Notes: generated by a model from the letters alone, not told the origin. A DNA stretch of 64,000 nt from Heyndrickxia shackletonii (GCF_001420715.1 NZ_LJJC01000004.1:3105715-3169714); one strand, 5' to 3'. Positions 28,744 through 43,218 are shown, counted from the stretch's first letter. Numbers and translations are program-made.

Positions 28744-29947
28744 TCTTAACTCCTTCTTTCAAATCCCTGTATATCTCTAATAATATTTCTTTTGCAGTTT
28801 GATTTTTGCTAAGCAGCGGAAGCTCTTTCTTTTCATGGTTCTTTTTATACAGAGTGACTATGTTTGTGTCACCCTCAAACCCTGCACCTGCTTTGGTTAC
28901 ATCATTAGCTACAATCATGTCCGCATTCTTTCGTTCTAACTTGCTCCAGGCGTATTCATCGATTTTTTCCGTTTCTGCGGCAAAACCTACTAAAAACGGC
29001 TTGTCCTCTTTTTTCCCAAGTTCTAATAAAATATCTTTCGTTCTTTCAAATTCAATGATTAAATTTCCATCTTTTTTCTTTAACTTTTGATTCGAAATTT
29101 CCTTTGGACGGTAATCAGCAACAGCTGCACTCTTGATAATAATAGACGCCTTTTGGTAATTATCCATAACCGCTTGATACATATCCTCTGCACTGGTGAT
29201 TTTTACAAACTGTACATCCTTTGGTGTGGTCAAGGAATCAACACTTGAAACTAAAATCACCTTTGCCCCCATTTTTACTGCTTCTTCCGCAAGAGCATAT
29301 CCCATCTTACCAGATGAGCGATTCGTCAAATATCGCACGGGATCTATCATTTCCTTTGTTGGTCCAGCAGTAATGAGAATCGTTTGTCCTGATAAAATAT
29401 TTGTTTGTGTTTGAAAGTAATTAGTTACAAGCGAAACAATTTTCTCTGGCTCCTCTAATCTGCCTTTTCCAACATAACCACATGCCAGATAGCCCTCATT
29501 TGGTTCCACGAACTGGTATCCGAAACCTGCAAGAGTCTCAATATTTTTGATTACGGCAGGGTGATTATACATATGTACATTCATAGCAGGTGCTATCCAA
29601 ACTGGAGCAGTTGTCGCTAATAAAGTCGTGGTGATCATGTCGTCTGCGATGCCATTTGCTAATTTTCCAATTACATTTGCAGTTGCGGGTGCGACTAAGA
29701 CAAGATCTGCCCAATCAGCCAAATCAATATGAGCGATCACTTCAGGATGTTTTTCGTCAAATGTATCGGTGTAAACATCGTTTCTTGAGAGTGCTTGGAA
29801 TGTTAAAGGTGTGACAAACTGACAAGCTGATTTAGACATAATTACTTTTACCTTTGCACCAGCTTGAACCAGTTTACTTGTTAATGCCGCAGCCTTATAA
29901 ACAGCAATACCACCAGTGACACATAATAATATATTCTTATTCAGCAT
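28730..29947 (-). CDS. coaBC: Bifunctional phosphopantothenoylcysteine decarboxylase/phosphopantothenate-cysteine ligase
   Basis: Carries out steps two and three of coenzyme A synthesis from pantothenate. The N-terminal CoaC flavoprotein half (residues 1-190) has VTGGIAVYKA, the catalytic His region HIDLADWADLVLVAPATAN and PAMNVHMYNHP. The C-terminal CoaB half has ITAGPTKEMIDPVRYLTNRSSGKMG. The ATG at 29947 follows GGAGGTTAAC; an earlier in-frame ATG at 29968 lies upstream of that ribosome site. The gene lies 250 bp after rpoZ behind a terminator and a dispersed repeat, so a local promoter is likely. Confidence 0.96.
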   Translation of the reverse strand: MLNKNILLCVTGGIAVYKAAALTSKLVQAGAKVKVIMSKSACQFVTPLTFQALSRNDVYTDTFDEKHPEVIAHIDLADWADLVLVAPATANVIGKLANGIADDMITTTLLATTAPVWIAPAMNVHMYNHPAVIKNIETLAGFGYQFVEPNEGYLACGYVGKGRLEEPEKIVSLVTNYFQTQTNILSGQTILITAGPTKEMIDPVRYLTNRSSGKMGYALAEEAVKMGAKVILVSSVDSLTTPKDVQFVKITSAEDMYQAVMDNYQKASIIIKSAAVADYRPKEISNQKLKKKDGNLIIEFERTKDILLELGKKEDKPFLVGFAAETEKIDEYAWSKLERKNADMIVANDVTKAGAGFEGDTNIVTLYKKNHEKKELPLLSKNQTAKEILLEIYRDLKEGVKNANS

Positions 29948-29973
29948 GTTAACCTCCAATAATTTCATTTAAT

Positions 29974-30128
29974 CTGTACAGCTACAGCGCCTATCGACTA
30001 GCAAACTTCCGGTCTTCTCCCTACGTTAAGTCAACATCAGCTCCTGAACTACCTCCCTGTGTTTCCTAAATCTTGCGTCGAAGCCGTACAGTTTGTACGT
30101 CGATGGACAAGGCGCTTACGCTTTTCTT
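29974..30128 (+). repeat. Dispersed intergenic repeat, full-length copy D
   Basis: About 155 bp homologous along its length to 7515-7670. It has complementary ends, AGCGCC near the left (29984) and GGCGCT near the right (30111), and an inner GTAC-AGTTT-GTAC, so it could fold as one long hairpin. It lies between the rpoZ terminator and coaBC, a place equivalent to copy B (after a terminator, before the next gene). Confidence 0.75.
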
Positions 30129-30159
30129 ATTATTATGAAGTATTTAAAGTCAGGTTAAA

Positions 30160-30192
30160 AGAAAAAACAACCTATTTTTTCATAGGTTGTTC
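30160..30192 (-). terminator. Intrinsic terminator downstream of rpoZ
   Basis: Minus-strand perfect 10-bp stem AACAACCTAT / ATAGGTTGTT with a 6-nt loop, followed by TTTTCTTTT. It ends the yloC-remA-gmk-rpoZ unit. Confidence 0.85.
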
Positions 30193-30197
30193 CCGGC

Positions 30198-30410
30198 TTA
30201 TCCTTGAACGTTTTCGTCATCTGTTTTAATGACTAATTTTTTTGCATAAATTTCTTCTAACGCTTTACCGACATATTTTTGAGAAACAAAATTATTTAGT
30301 AAACCGCCGCCATCATCTTGAAGATTACGTGCTCGTTTGGCAGCAACAGTTACTAATGAATATTTTGAGTCGATAATTTTAAGCAGTTTGTCAATAGATG
30401 GATATAACAT
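30198..30410 (-). CDS. rpoZ: RNA polymerase omega subunit
   Basis: Small subunit that helps assemble RNA polymerase. The 70-aa sequence has [20 protein letters not shown] at its start, then VAAKRAR and [12 protein letters not shown], the family core. The ATG at 30410 follows GGAGG by 9 nt; a TTG three codons earlier abuts the ribosome site. It begins 1 bp after the gmk stop, the usual gmk-rpoZ pair. Confidence 0.96.
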   Translation of the reverse strand: MLYPSIDKLLKIIDSKYSLVTVAAKRARNLQDDGGGLLNNFVSQKYVGKALEEIYAKKLVIKTDDENVQG

Positions 30411-30411
30411 A

Positions 30412-31298
<887 letters not shown>

Positions 31299-31351
31299 AA
31301 CAATCCCCCAACTACCAATAATCTATTTTGACCTTTTCATCAAGGAAATAA

Positions 31352-32227
31352 TCACTCAATATTTTGAACCTGTTCCCGCATCTTTTCTAATATCGTTTTC
31401 ATCTCTACAATTAGAGACGAAATTTTGGAATCATTGGCTTTGGAACCTATTGTGTTAACTTCTCGGTTCATTTCTTGAATCATAAAATCTAATTTTCTTC
31501 CCACCGGACCATCCAATAAAAGACTATTTTTAAATTGGAGCAGGTGACTTTCAAGTCTTGTTATTTCTTCGTTTATATCCGCTTTATCAACAAATATAGC
31601 AATTTCCGTCAATACTCTGGATTCATCAAAATGTCCAGCTGTATAGTCTTTGATTTTCTTTTCTATCCGCATTTTATACTGCTCAACGACTGCCGGAGCA
31701 TATTCGGTAAGCAATTCAAGACATTTTTGAAAAAGCCCTAGCTGATGCACAATATCCTTATGAAGCTGTTCTCCTTCCACAGTCCGCATTTGCACCACAT
31801 TATGTATTGCTTCTTTTACCGCAAGTAAGACAAGTTCTTCCAAGTCTTTATTTTCTTCTTCTAGCTCTTCTATTGATACAATATCATGTTGTGTTAAAAG
31901 GTCTTTCAAATCTACCTGCGAATGTAAATCATACTTATTTTTTAATTGACTAATAAATTGATAATAATCATCTAGCAAGTTCCAGTCAATATGTAACTTG
32001 CGCGTCGTTCCCCCATTCCCAGAAAGCAGGATAAAAACTTCAATACGTCCTCTATGGATATATTCATTTATTGTCTTTTTAACTTTTTCCTCTATTTTCA
32101 GTAGAGTTCTCGGGACTCGTACGTTAATTTCGGAAAAACGATGATTTACTGTTTTGATTTCAACAATAGCTTCGAAACCCTGCCGTTGTTTTTTACTTCT
32201 GCCAAACCCGGTCATGCTTAGTACCAT
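31352..32227 (-). CDS. yloC: YicC/YloC family endoribonuclease
   Basis: The YicC family has been shown to be an RNA endonuclease in E. coli; the Bacillus role is inferred. The 291-aa protein begins MVLSMTGFGRSKKQ and has the conserved VEIKTVNHRFSEINVR, followed by a coiled C-terminal domain (DUF1732) ending LDFMIQEMNREVNTIGSKA. The ATG at 32227 is 7 nt after GGAAGTGA. First gene of the yloC-remA-gmk-rpoZ unit, 102 bp from the yloB stop. Confidence 0.92.
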   Translation of the reverse strand: MVLSMTGFGRSKKQRQGFEAIVEIKTVNHRFSEINVRVPRTLLKIEEKVKKTINEYIHRGRIEVFILLSGNGGTTRKLHIDWNLLDDYYQFISQLKNKYDLHSQVDLKDLLTQHDIVSIEELEEENKDLEELVLLAVKEAIHNVVQMRTVEGEQLHKDIVHQLGLFQKCLELLTEYAPAVVEQYKMRIEKKIKDYTAGHFDESRVLTEIAIFVDKADINEEITRLESHLLQFKNSLLLDGPVGRKLDFMIQEMNREVNTIGSKANDSKISSLIVEMKTILEKMREQVQNIE

Positions 32228-32279
32228 TATTATATCACTTCCCATTCCGACTAAGGAGAAAACTAATTCATTTTGTACA

Positions 32280-32317
32280 AAAAAAGAAGTAACAGGATAA
32301 TCCTATTACTCTTCTTA
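32280..32317 (-). terminator. Intrinsic terminator downstream of yloB
   Basis: Minus-strand AGTAATAGGA / TCCTGTTACT (one G-U) with a TTA loop, flanked by AAGAAG and followed by a T-rich tail TCTTTTTTT. Lies 12 bp after the yloB stop. Confidence 0.85.
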
Positions 32318-32329
32318 GTATAACATACA

Positions 32330-35008
32330 TTATTCCTTTTTTCTCACGAAAAGTGATCCTGCTAACATAAATGTTGGAATGGAGCTCATTCCTAAAATCA
32401 ACAACCAATCCCTTGGGATGATTGGGACAGTGTGAAATACCGGCTGCAATGATGGTATATAAATAACCCCTAGCATTAAGATTACGGAAGAAAGAACTGC
32501 TCCTACTAGATACAAATTGCCAAATGGATTCCTGGAAAAAATGGAGCGCTCACTTCTACAGTCAAATACATGAATAAGCTGAGCTAATACAAGGGTTGCA
32601 AAGGCAATGGTTTGCGCATATGCCAAGTTATCCAAATGCTGCCTGTATACTGTTATAAACGCAATGATCGTTGCAATCCCGATTAAAAATCCCCTTGAAA
32701 CTACCTTCCATCCTAATCCTCTTGCAAATACACCCTCTTTTGGATGACGAGGTTTTCGTTTCATCACATTATCTTCAGGTTGATCAAGTCCAAGGGCCAT
32801 TGCAGGCAGTCCATCCGTAACTAAGTTCACCCATAAAATTTGAATTGGCACCAATGGTAATGGTAAGTAAAGAATCATCGCAAATAACATAACTAAAATT
32901 TCACCGACATTTGAAGCAAGCAAGTAACGGATAAATTTGCGAATATTTTCATAAATATTCCGTCCTTCCTTGATAGCCGCTTTTATAGTGGCAAAATTGT
33001 CATCTAAAAGGATTAGGGAAGATGATTCTTTCGCTACATCCGTTCCGGTAATACCCATGGAAATACCAATATCAGCTGACTTAATGGCAGGGGCATCATT
33101 CACACCATCACCTGTCATGGCAACAATATGTCCGCGATTTTGAAGTGCCTTGACGATTTTTAATTTATGCTCAGGAGATACTCTCGCAAATACGGATACA
33201 TCGTCGACTATATCTTCTAATTCATCCACATTCATATTATTGAGTGCTTGACCATCCAAAACCTTTGAATTAGTTTGCAGAATCCCAAGCTCCTTCGCAA
33301 TAGCCTTTGCAGTGATTACATGATCTCCAGTAATCATAACCGTTTTAATTCCTGCTTCTTTACACTCTTTAATCGCCTGCTTCACTTCTGGTCTTGGCGG
33401 ATCAATCATTCCTTGCAAACCAATAAATATTAAATCTTTTTCGGCTTCTTCTTCGCTTTGTATATCGATTTGATTATCTAAAGGCTTGAAGGCAATCGCT
33501 ATATTTCTTAATGCTTTTCCAGCAAGTTCCTCAATGACTCTTTGCGTTTGTGTCATGTATTCTGAGTGAAATAATACCTGTCTTCCTTCCCAAAGAACAG
33601 ATTCGCAAAGTCCAATTAATACATCAGGTGCACCTTTTGTAATGACAAATCTGCGATTATTTTTATCCCGAACAACGACACTCATCATTTTCCGATTGGA
33701 GTCAAATGGAAATTCCTTTTCGATTGTAAATTGACCTTGCAAAGATTCCCTTGTTAAACCTGCTTTCATTGCCGAAACTAATAGAGCTCCGTCAGTAGGA
33801 TCACCATCAAGGTAAAAATCTTTGTCCCTAGCTTTCAGTTCTGCATGGTTGCAAAGTAATCCAAAGGTTAATAGTTGATATAAGCTTTTTTCATTTTGAG
33901 GTTTTATTTCATTGTCTTTAAAGTAAAATCCACCCTCAGGATAATATCCTGTTCCTGATACACTCCATGATTTGCCTCCGCTCCAAATATGTGTCACAGT
34001 CATTTTATTTTGAGTCATTGTCCCGGTTTTATCGGAACAAATAACGGATGCACACCCAAGTGTTTCAACTGCTGGAAGCTTCCTAACAATGGCATTTTTC
34101 CTAATCATTCTTTGAACGCCAAGCGATAGGGCAACGGTTACGATTGCCGGAAGTCCTTCCGGTATTGCCGCAACTGCAAGAGATACACCAGCTAGAAACA
34201 TCGAATATAGATCATGTCCGTGGACAACTCCTACCACTACCACCAATAAAGTAAGAAGCAATGCAACAACTATGAGTATTTTTCCTAATTGCTCAAGCCT
34301 TCTTTGTAAAGGGGTTTCCATTACATCTGCATTTTGAATCATATGGGCAATTTCACCCATAGCTGTTTTCATCCCGATGCCAGTGACAATACCAATTCCG
34401 TTTCCTCTAGTAACCATGGTTCCCATAAAGGCCATGTTGTTCATATCGCCAAGACCAACATCTTTTTTCGTAATTATTTCTGTATTTTTAGCTGATGGAA
34501 TCGATTCTCCCGTTAAAGCAGATTCCTCAATTTCCAAATTATTAGCCTCAAAAATACGTAAATCTGCACCTATTCGATCACCAGATGAAAATCTCATAAT
34601 ATCTCCGACTACTACTTCACGTGACATGATTTTTGTCCAATTCCCATCACGAAGAACTGTAACTTGAGGGGCCGACATTTCCTTCAGTGCTTGTAATGAT
34701 TTTTCTGCCTTTCTTTCTTGAAAATATCCCAAAAACCCATTAATTAGCACAATTGCGATAATGGCGATTGCATCAATATACTCTCCTAAAAAACCGGATA
34801 CAAGCGTCGCACCAAGTAATACCAGAGTCATAAAATCCTTAAACTGACTGAAAAAAAGCAATAAGGCAGATTGCTTCTCTCCCTCGTCAAGCTCATTCCA
34901 CCCAAATTGTTTTCGCTTCTTTTCTACTTCTTTTTGTGTTAATCCATGTTTAACATTTGTGTTTAAAACCTTTTCCACATCTTTTTCTTTCATTTCATGG
35001 AACATCAT
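32330..35008 (-). CDS. yloB: Calcium-transporting P-type ATPase (SERCA-like) YloB
   Basis: Membrane ATPase that exports Ca2+; the B. subtilis homologue is phosphorylated during sporulation. The 892-aa P2A-type protein has the actuator motif SALTGESIP, phosphorylation site CSDKTGTMTQN, KGAPDVL (nucleotide binding), MITGDH, and the hinge MTGDGVNDAPA. About ten transmembrane helices are arranged in the usual 2-2-6 pattern; the Ca2+-site motif AAIPEGLPAI (M4) is intact. It is divergent from rqcH, with a 226-bp shared upstream region. Confidence 0.95.
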   Translation of the reverse strand: MMFHEMKEKDVEKVLNTNVKHGLTQKEVEKKRKQFGWNELDEGEKQSALLLFFSQFKDFMTLVLLGATLVSGFLGEYIDAIAIIAIVLINGFLGYFQERKAEKSLQALKEMSAPQVTVLRDGNWTKIMSREVVVGDIMRFSSGDRIGADLRIFEANNLEIEESALTGESIPSAKNTEIITKKDVGLGDMNNMAFMGTMVTRGNGIGIVTGIGMKTAMGEIAHMIQNADVMETPLQRRLEQLGKILIVVALLLTLLVVVVGVVHGHDLYSMFLAGVSLAVAAIPEGLPAIVTVALSLGVQRMIRKNAIVRKLPAVETLGCASVICSDKTGTMTQNKMTVTHIWSGGKSWSVSGTGYYPEGGFYFKDNEIKPQNEKSLYQLLTFGLLCNHAELKARDKDFYLDGDPTDGALLVSAMKAGLTRESLQGQFTIEKEFPFDSNRKMMSVVVRDKNNRRFVITKGAPDVLIGLCESVLWEGRQVLFHSEYMTQTQRVIEELAGKALRNIAIAFKPLDNQIDIQSEEEAEKDLIFIGLQGMIDPPRPEVKQAIKECKEAGIKTVMITGDHVITAKAIAKELGILQTNSKVLDGQALNNMNVDELEDIVDDVSVFARVSPEHKLKIVKALQNRGHIVAMTGDGVNDAPAIKSADIGISMGITGTDVAKESSSLILLDDNFATIKAAIKEGRNIYENIRKFIRYLLASNVGEILVMLFAMILYLPLPLVPIQILWVNLVTDGLPAMALGLDQPEDNVMKRKPRHPKEGVFARGLGWKVVSRGFLIGIATIIAFITVYRQHLDNLAYAQTIAFATLVLAQLIHVFDCRSERSIFSRNPFGNLYLVGAVLSSVILMLGVIYIPSLQPVFHTVPIIPRDWLLILGMSSIPTFMLAGSLFVRKKE

Positions 35009-35170
35009 TCAAATCACACTCTCCCCTAACTGAACAGAAGTTGTCTTATCCGTGTTCAATAAGAATTAGAAATGCTGATGGCTCGACTCTCTTGGAGCAA
35101 TGTCGGGCGTTCGGTAAGCATAATAAGGAATTGGTTTTTTCTTTTTGAACAACCTCTCCTAGCAAGCATA

Positions 35171-35199
35171 TTCAGACTCGTCCAAAAAAATGATATAAT
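35171..35199 (+). promoter_or_regulatory. Predicted rqcH promoter
   Basis: TTCAGA (35171-35176), 17 bp, and a perfect TATAAT (35194-35199). The predicted transcript begins near 35206, about 29 nt before the rqcH start. The -35 matches consensus at four positions. Confidence 0.55.
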
Positions 35200-35234
35200 A
35201 AGCTAATAAAATTAATGGTAGAGGAATGTTAACA

Positions 35235-36953
35235 ATGTCTTTTGACGGATTATTCACAAGGGCAATGACTAAAGAGCTTACAGATCTATTACTTGGGGGC
35301 AGAATCAACAAAATTCATCAACCTTATAAAAACGAACTTATCATGGTTATTCGATCAGGAGGAAGAAACTACAAACTATTGCTTTCCGCACATCCGAGTC
35401 ATTCACGGATTCAAATCACAGAAGAACAATATGATAACCCACCAGAGCCGCCTATGTTTTGCATGCTGTTACGAAAGCATCTCGAAGGCTATAACATTGA
35501 GAAGATTGAACAAATTGGTTTAGATCGGATCATTGTTTTCGAAATAAAGGGAAGAAATGAAATCGGTGATATTTCTTATAAAAAGTTATATGTGGAAATA
35601 ATGGGAAGACATAGCAATATTATTCTTGTTGATAAAGAACGAAATATGATTCTTGATAGCATCAAGCATGTCTCCTCAAGCGTAAACAGTTACCGGGTTG
35701 TTCTGCCGGGAGCGGAATATAAACTGCCGCCTGAACAAAATAAGCAGAATCCTTTGGAATCTTCCGAAGCGGATATTCAACGTGTAATTGATTTTAATAA
35801 CGGAAGATTGGATAAACAGCTTGTCCAACACTTTTCAGGAATCTCACCACTTCTTAGTTCTGAAATCATACATAGGGCAAAAATAGCAAACAGATTGACT
35901 CTGCCGGCTGCTTTTATCGATGTAATGTCTATTCTAAAAAAACATCATTATGAGCCGACTATCATAACTGGAAAAGAAAAAGAAAGCTTTTATCTTTTTC
36001 CCATTTCCTTTTTGAATGGTGAAATAAAGACATTCCCAACTTTAAGTATCATGTTGGATCATTTTTATTTTGGCAAAGCCGAACGAGACAGAGTGAAGCA
36101 GCAAGCACATGATTTAGAACGTTTTATTAAAAATGAGATTTCAAAAAATGAAACGAAGATAGATAAACTTAGGGATACCTTAAATGATGCAAAAAATGCG
36201 GATCGATTTCAATTATATGGAGAACTATTGACAGCTAATCTATATTTAGTTGCAAAAGGCATGAAGGAAATTGAGGTCGTAAATTACTATGATGCAGATG
36301 GAAAAACGGAACTTATTCCGTTAGATCCTAGAAAGACACCGTCCGAAAATGCCCAAAGTTATTTCTCAAGGTACCAGAAAGCAAAAAATGCTTTAATTGT
36401 TGTGCAGGAACAAATTGAAATAGCGGAAAAAGAAATTCTTTATTTTGAAAGCTTGTTACAGCAAATTGAATCGGCTGCTCCGAGAGACATTGAAGAAATT
36501 AGACTGGAACTGGCAGAAGAAGGCTATATGAAGCTAAAACAAAAAAGAGGGCAAAAAAATAAGCTTCCGAAAATTTCTTTAGAAAAATATTTTTCTTCGG
36601 ATGACACGGAAATACTAGTCGGTAAAAATAATAAACAAAACGACTATTTAACAAATAAAGTGGCCGCAAGAGATGAAATATGGCTGCATACGAAGGATAT
36701 TCCCGGGTCACATGTTGTCATTCGCAGTAAAAATCCATCAGATGATACAATTCTGGAGGCTGCAGTGATTGCTGCTTATTACAGTAAAGCGAAGGATTCC
36801 AGTTCTGTACCAGTTGATTTCACAAAAATACGCTATGTCAAAAAACCTGCAGGAGCGAAACCCGGGTTTGTAACATATGAACATCAGCAAACCGTTTTTG
36901 TTACTCCAGATAGCGAAAGGGTTATGAAAATGAAAAAAGGTCAAAAGGCATAA
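35235..36953 (+). CDS. rqcH: Ribosome quality-control factor RqcH (NFACT family)
   Basis: Rqc2/NEMF homologue that binds split 50S subunits with stuck peptidyl-tRNA and adds C-terminal alanine tails for degradation. The 572-aa protein has the NFACT-N domain ([41 protein letters not shown]), HhH segment, coiled coils and the NFACT-R domain ([22 protein letters not shown]). The ATG at 35235 is 9 nt after AGAGG; an ATG at 35226 overlaps the ribosome site. One of two plus-strand genes, convergent with pyrE through a shared terminator. Its partner ylmH is also in the window. Confidence 0.95.
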   Translation: MSFDGLFTRAMTKELTDLLLGGRINKIHQPYKNELIMVIRSGGRNYKLLLSAHPSHSRIQITEEQYDNPPEPPMFCMLLRKHLEGYNIEKIEQIGLDRIIVFEIKGRNEIGDISYKKLYVEIMGRHSNIILVDKERNMILDSIKHVSSSVNSYRVVLPGAEYKLPPEQNKQNPLESSEADIQRVIDFNNGRLDKQLVQHFSGISPLLSSEIIHRAKIANRLTLPAAFIDVMSILKKHHYEPTIITGKEKESFYLFPISFLNGEIKTFPTLSIMLDHFYFGKAERDRVKQQAHDLERFIKNEISKNETKIDKLRDTLNDAKNADRFQLYGELLTANLYLVAKGMKEIEVVNYYDADGKTELIPLDPRKTPSENAQSYFSRYQKAKNALIVVQEQIEIAEKEILYFESLLQQIESAAPRDIEEIRLELAEEGYMKLKQKRGQKNKLPKISLEKYFSSDDTEILVGKNNKQNDYLTNKVAARDEIWLHTKDIPGSHVVIRSKNPSDDTILEAAVIAAYYSKAKDSSSVPVDFTKIRYVKKPAGAKPGFVTYEHQQTVFVTPDSERVMKMKKGQKA

Positions 36954-36976
36954 GTTTACGCCTTTTGACCTTTTTT
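36933..36976. terminator. Bidirectional terminator shared by rqcH and pyrE
   Basis: Perfect 11-bp stem GGTCAAAAGGC / GCCTTTTGACC with an A run before and T run after, so it works in both directions. The left arm is the last codons of rqcH (Gly-Gln-Lys-Ala). It ends only 4 bp beyond the pyrE stop on the other side. Confidence 0.9.
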
Positions 36977-36980
36977 ATAT

Positions 36981-37609
36981 TTAATTACTCCCCCAAGAAC
37001 CTGGGTCTTTCCTCCATGCTTTTAAAGTATCCAAATCATTTTCCGTTATAATGTTTCTTTCTAACGCAACATCTAATAGTGTGGAATAGTTGGTTAAAGA
37101 ATGGTGCTCTATGTTGAACTCATTTAATTGTTGTTTACCTTTTTCAAGCTCATAAGTAAAAATAGCAACTACTCCAACTACTTCGCAGCCTGCCTCGCGC
37201 AGTGCTTGGACAGCGGTAATAACACTGCCGCCTGTTGATATTAAATCCTCTACCACGACAACCCTTTGTCCTTTTTCTACCTTACCCTCTATTTGATTTC
37301 CTTTTCCGTGGCCTTTTGCTTTAGAACGTACATAACACATAGGCAGTTCCATTAAATCACTTACCCATGCGGCATGAGGAATTCCTGCAGTTGCAGTTCC
37401 AGCAATGAGATCTACATTAGGAAAATGCATGTTTATCTTTTCCGCTAATCCCTTAGCAATCTCTTTTCGCAAGTGTGGGTAAGACAATGTTAAGCGATTG
37501 TCACAGTAGATAGGGGATTTGATTCCGGAAGACCAGGTAAATGGTTCATTAGGGCTTAGGAAAACAGCTTCAATATCAAGTAATTGCTCGACTAATTTTT
37601 TATCCATCA

Positions 37610-37610
<1 letters not shown>
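36981..37610 (-). CDS. pyrE: Orotate phosphoribosyltransferase
   Basis: Joins orotate to PRPP to give OMP. The 209-aa sequence has [16 protein letters not shown] (orotate site), [17 protein letters not shown] (flexible loop) and the PRPP motif [15 protein letters not shown]. The ATG at 37610 overlaps the pyrF stop (TAATG) after GGGAGG, indicating coupled translation. It is the last gene of the pyr operon and ends at the bidirectional terminator. Confidence 0.97.
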
Positions 37611-40005
<2,395 letters not shown>

Positions 40006-40009
<4 letters not shown>

Positions 40010-43000
40010 GCAAGTACACTCTCTTTCTCTCTTTGTGCGGGAGCCATTTGCTCTGTTGAAAATGTCATCGATTCTAACACTCTTAAAATGGCTTCAGCTG
40101 TATCCAATGATGTTAGACAAGGAATTCCGTTTTCTACTGCCTCCCTGCGAATACGGAAGCCGTCACGTTCAGGCTGCTTGCCTTTTGTTAATGTATTAAT
40201 CACAAGCTGCACCTTGCCAGTTTTGATCACATCAAGAAGGGTTTCCCCATCTGCGCCGATTTTATCGACAATATCCACTTTTATTCCATTTTCCTTCATA
40301 AAGTTCGCTGTTCCGCTTGTAGCAAGTAGTGTATAACCGATATTTGCAAATCGTTTTGCAAGCTCCAGGCTTTCTTCTTTATCCTTATCAGCTACCGTTA
40401 AGAGAACCGTACCATAGTTTTGAATTTTCATCCCCGCTGCAACAAGACCTTTGTATAATGCTTTTTCCAAGGTGGTATCTTTGCCCATTACTTCTCCAGT
40501 TGATTTCATTTCCGGTCCAAGTGTAATGTCTACCCTTCTAAGCTTCGCAAATGAGAATACAGGAACTTTTACAAAGACGCCTTCTTTTTCAGGAACCAAA
40601 CCAGTTCCATAATCTAAGTCAGGTAATGGAATTCCTAATATGACCTTTGTAGCAAGATTAGCCATTGGTACATTTGTAATTTTACTTAAAAACGGCACTG
40701 TCCGGCTTGATCTTGGATTAACCTCTATTACATAAAGCTCATCATCTGAAATAACATATTGAATATTAAGCAATCCAATTATTTTTAAACCTCTCGCAAG
40801 CTTTGTCGTATATTCGACAATTTTTTCTTTCATTTTTAAGGAAATACTTTGTGACGGATAAACAGCTATGGAGTCTCCTGAATGGACGCCTGCCCGCTCG
40901 ATATGCTCCATAATCCCCGGAATTAATACTTTTTCACCGTCTGAAATGGCATCCACCTCAATTTCCTTTCCTATTAAATATCGATCGACAAGGACTGGAT
41001 GCTCAGGATTTACCTTCACTGCGTTTGTCATGTAATGTATCAATTCTGCTTCATGGTACACAATTTCCATTGCACGACCACCAAGAACATAAGATGGCCG
41101 AACTAATACTGGATATCCGATTTCACTTGCAATTTTCACTGCTTCCTCTACAGAAAATGCAGTTTTTCCTAAAGGCTGAGGAATGTTAAGCTCCATTAAC
41201 GCTTGCTCAAATTTGTCACGATTCTCTGCTTGATCAAGACTTTCTAGTGATGTTCCCAGTATTTTCACACCGCGTTCTACTAATGCTTGTGCTAGATTAA
41301 TAGCCGTCTGACCGCCAAATTGTACGATAACCCCTTCCGGCTTTTCTAAATCGACAATATGCATAACATCCTCAATTGTAAGAGGTTCAAAATATAATTT
41401 ATCCGATATACTAAAGTCAGTGGAGACAGTTTCCGGGTTATTATTGATGATAATTGCTTCATATCCTGCCTCTTGAATGGCCCAAACAGAATGAACCGTA
41501 GCATAATCGAATTCCACTCCCTGACCGATTCTAATTGGTCCGGAACCAAGTACGACAACGCTTTTTCGATTTGTTACAATGGATTCATTTTCCTCTTCAT
41601 AGGTTCCATAATAATATGGAGTTTCTGATTCAAATTCTGCTGCACATGTGTCTACCATTTTATATACAGGCAACAGCTGATTGTCTTTTCTCCATTTGTA
41701 AATATCTTTCTCCGTTGCATTCCACAATTTTGCTAGTATATAGTCGGAAAATCCAAGTCTTTTCGCTTCATGTGCTAATTCAGTATCATATGGTGCTTGC
41801 TGTAAAGTTGCTTCAAATTGAATTATCTTTTCGATTTTATTTAAGAAGAATAGATCAATTTTACACCAAGCATGAATCTCATCGATGGATACGCCTCTGC
41901 GGATAGCTTCCCCTATATAGAAAAGTCTTTCATCCCCTGCTTTTCGGATTCGTTTTTCGATCACTTCCATATCAAACTTTTCTGCATCTGGCAGTTCTAA
42001 ATGATACACATTGCTCTCTAAAGAACGAATTGCTTTTAATATAGATTCTTCGAAGTTTCTGCCGATGGCCATTACTTCCCCTGTTGCCTTCATCTGTGTT
42101 CCAAGGCGGCGATTAGCAGATTCGAATTTATCAAATGGAAAGCGTGGAATCTTTGTTACTACATAATCAAGCGCAGGCTCAAAGCATGCATATGTTTTTC
42201 CGGTTACAGGATTCATAATTTCATCCAGTGTTAAACCGACTGCGATTTTTGCTGCCAGCTTTGCGATTGGATATCCAGTTGCTTTGGATGCAAGGGCAGA
42301 CGATCTGCTGACACGAGGATTAACCTCAATAATGTAGTATTGGAAACTATTTGGATCTAATGCAAGCTGAACATTACAGCCTCCTTCAATTCCTAATGCT
42401 CTAATAATTTTTAAAGATACATTGCGAAGCATGTGATATTCTCGATCACTTAATGTTTGGCTTGGTGCAACTACGATGGAATCCCCTGTATGTACTCCTA
42501 CAGGATCAATGTTTTCCATGTTACAAACAACAATTGCGTTGTCATTTGCATCACGCATTACTTCATATTCAATTTCTTTATATCCGGCAATACTTTTTTC
42601 TATTAAACATTGGTGCACTGGACTATTGTTTAATCCGCTATTGACAATTTCTTCTAACTCATGTTCATTTTCGCAAATACCGCCGCCTGTTCCGCCTAAT
42701 GTATAAGCAGGTCTAACAATGATAGGATAGCCAATTTGCTCTACAAAGGCTTTTGCTTCCTCTAATGTGTGAACAATTTCGCTTTCTGGGACTGGTTCCT
42801 TCAAGTCATTCATAAGCTGACGGAAAAGCTCTCTGTCTTCTGCTTGCTCAATGGCGGATAGTCTTGTACCTAAAATTTCCACCTTGCATTCTTCTAAAAT
42901 TCCCGCTTTATGAAGCTCCATTGCCATGTTTAATCCCGTCTGCCCCCCTAGAGTTGGCAGAATAGCATCTGGTCTTTCTTTACAGATAATTCGGCTAACG

Positions 43001-43218
43001 AATTCAAGTGTCAATGGTTCAATATAAACAACATCCGCAATTTCTGTATCTGTCATAATGGTTGCTGGATTGGAGTTAACAAGGATAACACGGTATCCTT
43101 CTTCTTTTAATGCCAAACAAGCTTGCGTCCCTGCGTAATCAAATTCTGCTGCTTGACCGATGATGATCGGACCGGATCCGATTACTAATATACTGTTAAT
43201 ATCTGTACGTTTAGGCAT
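40006..43218 (-). CDS. carB: Carbamoyl phosphate synthase large subunit (pyrimidine-specific)
   Basis: Makes carbamoyl phosphate from bicarbonate, ATP and ammonia delivered by CarA. The 1070-aa protein is a tandem duplication with two ATP-grasp halves ([13 protein letters not shown] and [13 protein letters not shown] in corresponding places) and a C-terminal MGS-like regulatory domain ([15 protein letters not shown]). Located inside the pyr operon, it is the pyrimidine form (pyrAB), under PyrR control. It overlaps carA by 8 bp and pyrK by 4 bp. Confidence 0.97.
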
